Made by a program: the position numbers and the translations under genes. Shown piece by piece: positions 5,010-8,508 of a DNA stretch of 8,508 nucleotides (position 1 is the first letter of the stretch; every line of letters begins with the position of its first letter). Below the pieces are notes generated by a model. That model worked only from the letters and a program-made list of their open reading frames with translations, ran no database searches and was not told the origin of the DNA. Origin of the DNA: Thermoflexus hugenholtzii JAD2 (GTDB lineage: Bacteria; Chloroflexota; Dehalococcoidia; UBA2979); assembly GCA_945889565.1 (NCBI GenBank), contig CAMDBZ010000065.1:1-8508 (forward strand), in the 5' to 3' direction.

Positions 5010-7860
5010 GTTGGGGTTCTTCGAGGATCGCGGGCCGCTCGGCCCCCCGCCGGATCCGTTCCGGATGCGCCAGCCCCCGGGACCGTTCGGCTCGCCGCGC
5101 GCGCTGCGCTGGCTCGGCCTCGGCGCCGCGGTGCTGGTGGGCTTCTTCGCGCTCAGCGTGGTGAAGTCGATCTACGTCGACCTGCTGTGGTTCGATTCCG
5201 TCGGCTTCGAGCACATCTACCGGCGCGTGATCGTCGCGCGCGTCGCGCTGTTCGTCGCCGGCGCCGCGATCGCCGCGGTCGTGCTCGGCGCGAACATCTG
5301 GGTCGCGCGCCGGCTGGCCCCGCGCGGACTCGAAGAGTCGTTCATCGAGGAGGTCGACCCGCAGGCGATCCGTCGCGTCGTCTCGGTGCTGCTGATCGCG
5401 GGCACGGCGTTCGTATCGCTGATCTTCGCCGCCGCCGCCGCCGGCGCGTGGCAGACCCTGTTCGCGTGGCGGCAACACGCCAGCTTCGGAGTGGTCGATC
5501 CCCAGTTCGGCCGCGACGTCGCGTTCTACCTCTTCGACCTGCCCGCGTACCAGTTCATCCAGGGCTGGCTGGTAGCGCTGCTGATCGTGTCCGCGCTCGC
5601 GGCCGGCGCGGTGTACGGGCTCGCGTTCTCGCTCCAGCGCTTCATGTTCGTGATCACGCGTGGCATGCGCATACACCTGTCGCTGCTCGCGGGGCTCGTG
5701 CTGATGTTCATCGCCGCCGGCATCGGCCTTGCGACCTACGACCTCGCGACCTCGAGCGGCGGGATCATCGATGGACTGACGTACACGGACGTGAACGCGC
5801 GCGTGCCCGTACGGCTCGTGCTCGTGGTGCTCGGCGCGGCTGCAGGCGCCACGGTGATCGCCAACGCCTTCCTCGGCTCGGGCTTCCGGGTGCCCGCGTT
5901 CGCCGTCGGCGTGTGGCTGTTCGCCAGCGTCGTCGGCGGCGGCCTCTATCCTGCCGCCGTGCAGTCGCTCCAGGTCGAGCCCAACGAGCTTGAGAAGGAA
6001 GCGCCGTACATCGCGCGCAACATCCGCTTCACGCGCCTCGCGTACGGGCTCGACAGCGTCGAGGAGACGAACTTCCCCGCGCGCCCCGCGCTCACCGTCG
6101 CGGACATCACCGCGAACCAGGAGACGATCGAGAACGCACGGCTGTGGGACCCGGCACCGCTGCGCGAGACGCTCACGCAGCTGCAGTCGATCCGCCCGTT
6201 CTACACGTTCAACGACATCGACGTGGATCGCTACACCATCGACGGGCGCGCGCGCCAGGTCATGCTCGGCGTGCGCGAGCTCGACATCTCGCGCGTGCAA
6301 GCGAACTGGACGCGGGAGCGCCTCCAGCTCACGCACGGCTTCGGCGCCGTCGTCACCACGGTGAACGAGGTGATCAACGAGGGGCTGCCGAACCTGATCG
6401 TGCGCGACATCCCGCCCGTGAGCAATGTGCTGCCGGTGAGCATCGAAGGCAGCCGTATCTACTTCGGCGAGCGCACGAACCACTACGGGGTCGTGCGCAC
6501 CCACGTCGCGGAGTTCGACTACCCGCTGGGCGACGGCAACGCCGAGACGCGCTACGAGCCCGACCGTGGCATCCCGCTCTCGAACGCGTTCCGCCGGCTC
6601 GCGCTCGCGTGGGAGCTCGGCGACTCGAACCTGCTGATCTCGGGACAGCTCGGCAGCGACTCGCGCGTGCTCATGCACCGCGCGCTCGCCGACCGCATCG
6701 AGCGCGTCGCACCGTTCCTCACGCTCGATCCGGACCCGTACGCGGTGATCCTCGACGGGCGGATCGTCTGGATCCAGGACGCCTACACCACCACGAACCG
6801 CTTCCCGTACTCCCAGCACGCCGGCAGCGTGAACTACATCCGTAACAGCGTGAAGATCACCGTCGACGCCGTGACCGGCGACATGGCGTTCTACCTCATC
6901 GACCCCGCCGACCCGATCGCCGCGACGTGGGCGCGCATCTTCCCGCGGCTCTTCCGCCCGGCGGCGGAAATCCCCGACGCGATCCGCGAGCACCTGCGCT
7001 ACCCGGAGCAGATGTTCCGGCTGCAGGCCGAGCTGTACCTGCGCTACCACATCACGGACCCGCGCGTGTTCTTCGTCGGCGAGGACGTGTGGATGCTCCC
7101 CGCCCAGCAAGCGCGCCAGGGCCAGGCCGCCGATGTCTTCGAGCCGTACTACCTGACGATGCGCCTGCCCGACGAATCGGCCGAGGAGTTCGTGATCGTC
7201 GTGCCGTTCACGCCGCGCAACAAGCAGAACACCATCGCCTGGCTCGCCGGCCGCTCCGACGGTGAGAACTACGGCACGCTGCGCGCCTACCGCTTCCCCA
7301 GCGATACGCTCGTCTTCGGCCCCGCGCAGGTCGAGGCACGCATCGACCAGCACCCCGGCGTCTCGCAGCAGCTCACGCTGTGGAACCAGGCCGGGTCGAA
7401 CGTGATCCGCGGCAACCTCTTCATGGTGCCGATCGCCGAGTCGTTCCTGTACATCCAACCGATCTACCTGCAAGCCGACAACTCGCCGCTGCCCGAGCTC
7501 AAGCGCATCGTCGTCGCGAACGGCAACGCGATCGCGATGGAGCCAACGTTCGCGGCGGCGCTCGACGTCGTGCTCGGCCGACGCGCGTCGACGCTGCCCG
7601 GCGGCGACACGCTGGGCGCGCTCACGCCTCAGCCCGGCGCCACGCCCACACCAGGCGCCACGCCCACACCAGGCACCACGCCCACACCAGGCACCACCGC
7701 CACACCAGGCACAAGCACGCCCAGGCCGGGCGCGAGCGCAACGCCCGGCTCGCTACGCCAGCTGATCGAGGACGCGCGCCGCTCCGGCCAGATCGCGCAG
7801 GACGAACTGAACCGCCTGCGCGCGCTGCTCGACCAGATCGAATCGCAAACGCCGCGCTGA
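5002..7860 (+). CDS. UPF0182 family membrane protein with large extracytoplasmic domain
   Basis: A 952-aa member of UPF0182 (COG1615), a family of unknown function found in actinobacteria, cyanobacteria, Chloroflexota and some others. About seven hydrophobic segments occur in the first third, near 37-56, 76-100, 123-147, 183-207, 224-245, 269-290 and 297-317. A soluble domain of roughly 550 residues follows (about 320-870), starting LQVEPNELEKEAPYIARNIRFTR, and is predicted to lie outside the membrane. Familiar family stretches include YEPDRGIPLSNAFRRLALAW and AEEFVIVVPFTPRNKQN. A T-P-G repeat linker (879-915) and a charged amphipathic helix of 35 residues end the protein. ATG 5002 is preferred over TTG 4999 and lies inside argB, overlapping by eight bases, so it is probably coupled to the arginine cluster. 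No catalytic motif is recognised. Confidence 0.93.
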   Translation: MPELGFFEDRGPLGPPPDPFRMRQPPGPFGSPRALRWLGLGAAVLVGFFALSVVKSIYVDLLWFDSVGFEHIYRRVIVARVALFVAGAAIAAVVLGANIWVARRLAPRGLEESFIEEVDPQAIRRVVSVLLIAGTAFVSLIFAAAAAGAWQTLFAWRQHASFGVVDPQFGRDVAFYLFDLPAYQFIQGWLVALLIVSALAAGAVYGLAFSLQRFMFVITRGMRIHLSLLAGLVLMFIAAGIGLATYDLATSSGGIIDGLTYTDVNARVPVRLVLVVLGAAAGATVIANAFLGSGFRVPAFAVGVWLFASVVGGGLYPAAVQSLQVEPNELEKEAPYIARNIRFTRLAYGLDSVEETNFPARPALTVADITANQETIENARLWDPAPLRETLTQLQSIRPFYTFNDIDVDRYTIDGRARQVMLGVRELDISRVQANWTRERLQLTHGFGAVVTTVNEVINEGLPNLIVRDIPPVSNVLPVSIEGSRIYFGERTNHYGVVRTHVAEFDYPLGDGNAETRYEPDRGIPLSNAFRRLALAWELGDSNLLISGQLGSDSRVLMHRALADRIERVAPFLTLDPDPYAVILDGRIVWIQDAYTTTNRFPYSQHAGSVNYIRNSVKITVDAVTGDMAFYLIDPADPIAATWARIFPRLFRPAAEIPDAIREHLRYPEQMFRLQAELYLRYHITDPRVFFVGEDVWMLPAQQARQGQAADVFEPYYLTMRLPDESAEEFVIVVPFTPRNKQNTIAWLAGRSDGENYGTLRAYRFPSDTLVFGPAQVEARIDQHPGVSQQLTLWNQAGSNVIRGNLFMVPIAESFLYIQPIYLQADNSPLPELKRIVVANGNAIAMEPTFAAALDVVLGRRASTLPGGDTLGALTPQPGATPTPGATPTPGTTPTPGTTATPGTSTPRPGASATPGSLRQLIEDARRSGQIAQDELNRLRALLDQIESQTPR
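7636..7746 (+). repeat. 18-bp tandem repeat encoding a (G-A/T-T-P-T-P)n linker
   Basis: Six in-frame units encode GATPTP, GATPTP, GTTPTP, GTTATP, GTSTPRP and GASATP (residues 879-915 of the UPF0182 protein). The first three units are nearly identical in DNA and later ones diverge, with one unit of 21 bp. Such Thr/Pro/Gly linkers usually tether domains on the outer face of the membrane and may be O-glycosylated. The repeat DNA may vary in copy number between strains. Confidence 0.9.
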
Positions 7861-7926
7861 CGCGTGGCACAATCCGCGCGCGGCCCGCGAGGCACGCGCA
7901 CGCCACGCAAGAGAGAGGACCGAGCG
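7861..7926 (+). promoter_or_regulatory. Spacer before argD with ribosome site and weak -10
   Basis: This 66-bp gap is the only break between genes in the arginine cluster. GAGAGGA (7913-7919) lies 7 nt before the argD GTG and is the clearest Shine-Dalgarno in the window. CACAAT (7867-7872) resembles a -10 box and could provide a second transcript start for argD, but no -35 is seen. No terminator hairpin with a T run follows the UPF0182 stop. Confidence 0.45.
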
Positions 7927-8508
7927 GTGGGCGACATTCCCGCGCGCGAAGCGCAGGTCTACATGCAGGCCGGCCGGCGGCTGCCGGTGACGATCGTGCG
8001 CGGACAGGGCACGCGCGTCTGGGACGACGCCGGCGCGGAATACCTGGACTTCGTCGCGGGCATCGCCGTTGTCGCGCTCGGCCACGCCGACCCCGCGCTC
8101 GCCGAGGTGATCGCGCAGCAGGCGCGCACGCTGATCACCGTCTCGAACATCTTCTACACGGAGCCGCAGATCGAGCTCGCCGAGCTGCTCGTGCAGCACT
8201 CCGCCATGGACCGCGTGTTCTTCGTCAACTCCGGCGCCGAGGCGAACGAAGGCGCGATCAAGCTCGCGCGCAAATGGGGCGGGATGCACCGCAACGGCGC
8301 GTTCGAGATCATCAGCACGAACAACTCCTTCCACGGCCGCACCATGGGCAGCGTCTCCGCCACCGGCACCGCGCGCTACCGCGACCCCTTCGGCCCCGCG
8401 CTGCCCGGCTTCGTGTTCGTCGACTACGACGATGTCGCCGCCATCGAGGCCGCGACGAACGAGCGCACCGTCGCCGTGCTGCTCGAGCCGATCCAGGGCG
8501 AGGGCGGC
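7927..8508 (+). CDS. argD: Acetylornithine aminotransferase (C-terminus missing, cut by window edge)
   Basis: ArgD is a PLP-dependent class III aminotransferase that converts N-acetylglutamate semialdehyde to N-acetylornithine with glutamate as donor. The 194 visible codons are about half of the usual 390-400. GTG 7927 is chosen for the strong upstream GAGAGGA and because the family N-terminus follows (VYMQAGRRLPVTIVRGQGTRVWD). Landmarks: LDFVAGIAVVALGHADP (40-56), NSGAEANEGAIKLAR (101-115), which binds the PLP phosphate, NSFHGRTMGS (133-142), and EPIQGEGG at the right edge. The PLP lysine and the D-E-V-Q motif lie beyond the window. Related class III enzymes (ornithine, GABA or succinylornithine aminotransferases) share these motifs; the argJ-argB context favours ArgD. 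Confidence 0.93.
   Translation, partial: MGDIPAREAQVYMQAGRRLPVTIVRGQGTRVWDDAGAEYLDFVAGIAVVALGHADPALAEVIAQQARTLITVSNIFYTEPQIELAELLVQHSAMDRVFFVNSGAEANEGAIKLARKWGGMHRNGAFEIISTNNSFHGRTMGSVSATGTARYRDPFGPALPGFVFVDYDDVAAIEAATNERTVAVLLEPIQGEGG

Noticed and set aside
4936..7473. Long minus-strand open frame of 845 codons opposite the UPF0182 gene
   Set aside because: It is the mirror of a GC-rich coding frame: the product is full of Arg, His, Asp, Glu and Val with no domain pattern, while the plus strand reads as a recognisable family.
1..8508. tRNA, rRNA, CRISPR, insertion sequence or attachment site
   Set aside because: The window is almost fully occupied by recognisable protein genes, and the gaps of 66-139 bp show no cloverleaf, repeat-spacer array or terminal inverted repeats with target duplications.

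Overview
This is a very GC-rich, gene-dense stretch of a bacterial chromosome with no mobile element, RNA gene or CRISPR array that I can see. Strong third-position G/C bias, GTG starts, 1-8 nt overlaps between same-strand genes, an LppX/LprAFG-type lipoprotein, a UPF0182 protein ending in a T-P-G repeat linker, and -10-like hexamers placed almost directly on start codons together suggest a high-GC Chloroflexota (perhaps a Dehalococcoidia/Tepidiformales-like lineage). An actinobacterial-type genome is the main alternative. The taxonomic call is inference.

Layout. Positions 1-1570, minus strand: selD followed by an overlapping lipoprotein gene that runs off the left edge. Positions 1571-1645: short divergent promoter region. 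Positions 1646-2425, plus strand: an endonuclease III family DNA glycosylase with catalytic Lys and Asp and a 4Fe-4S cluster. Positions 2376-2882, minus strand: a GNAT acetyltransferase of the phosphinothricin/methionine-sulfoximine type, convergent with and overlapping the glycosylase gene. Positions 2883-3021: divergent regulatory region with a 12-bp GC palindrome, three 9-bp direct repeats and a TATACT -10 box. Positions 3022-8508, plus strand: an arginine biosynthesis cluster argJ-argB-(UPF0182)-argD, with argD cut by the right edge.

The clearest special feature is in selD. The frame containing the conserved SelD N-terminus is interrupted by one UGA (1519-1517) exactly where the catalytic Cys/Sec sits, three residues before the conserved Lys. 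Just 3' of it are two perfect hairpins, one with a GUG apical loop at bacterial-SECIS distance. SelD here is therefore very probably itself a selenoprotein of about 351 residues starting at GTG 1570. A standard gene caller would truncate it to a start at 1483 and lose the active site.

The arginine genes form a tight unit. ArgJ makes N-acetylglutamate by transferring acetyl from N-acetylornithine, ArgB phosphorylates it, and ArgD aminates the semialdehyde; argC is not in the window. A large membrane protein of unknown function (UPF0182, 952 aa) starts inside the 3' end of argB, so it is translationally tied to the pathway, though nothing in its sequence indicates an arginine-related role. I found no clearly undescribed multi-gene system. 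The items worth a second look are the Sec-containing SelD, the UPF0182 insertion in the arg cluster, and the regulatory structures upstream of argJ.
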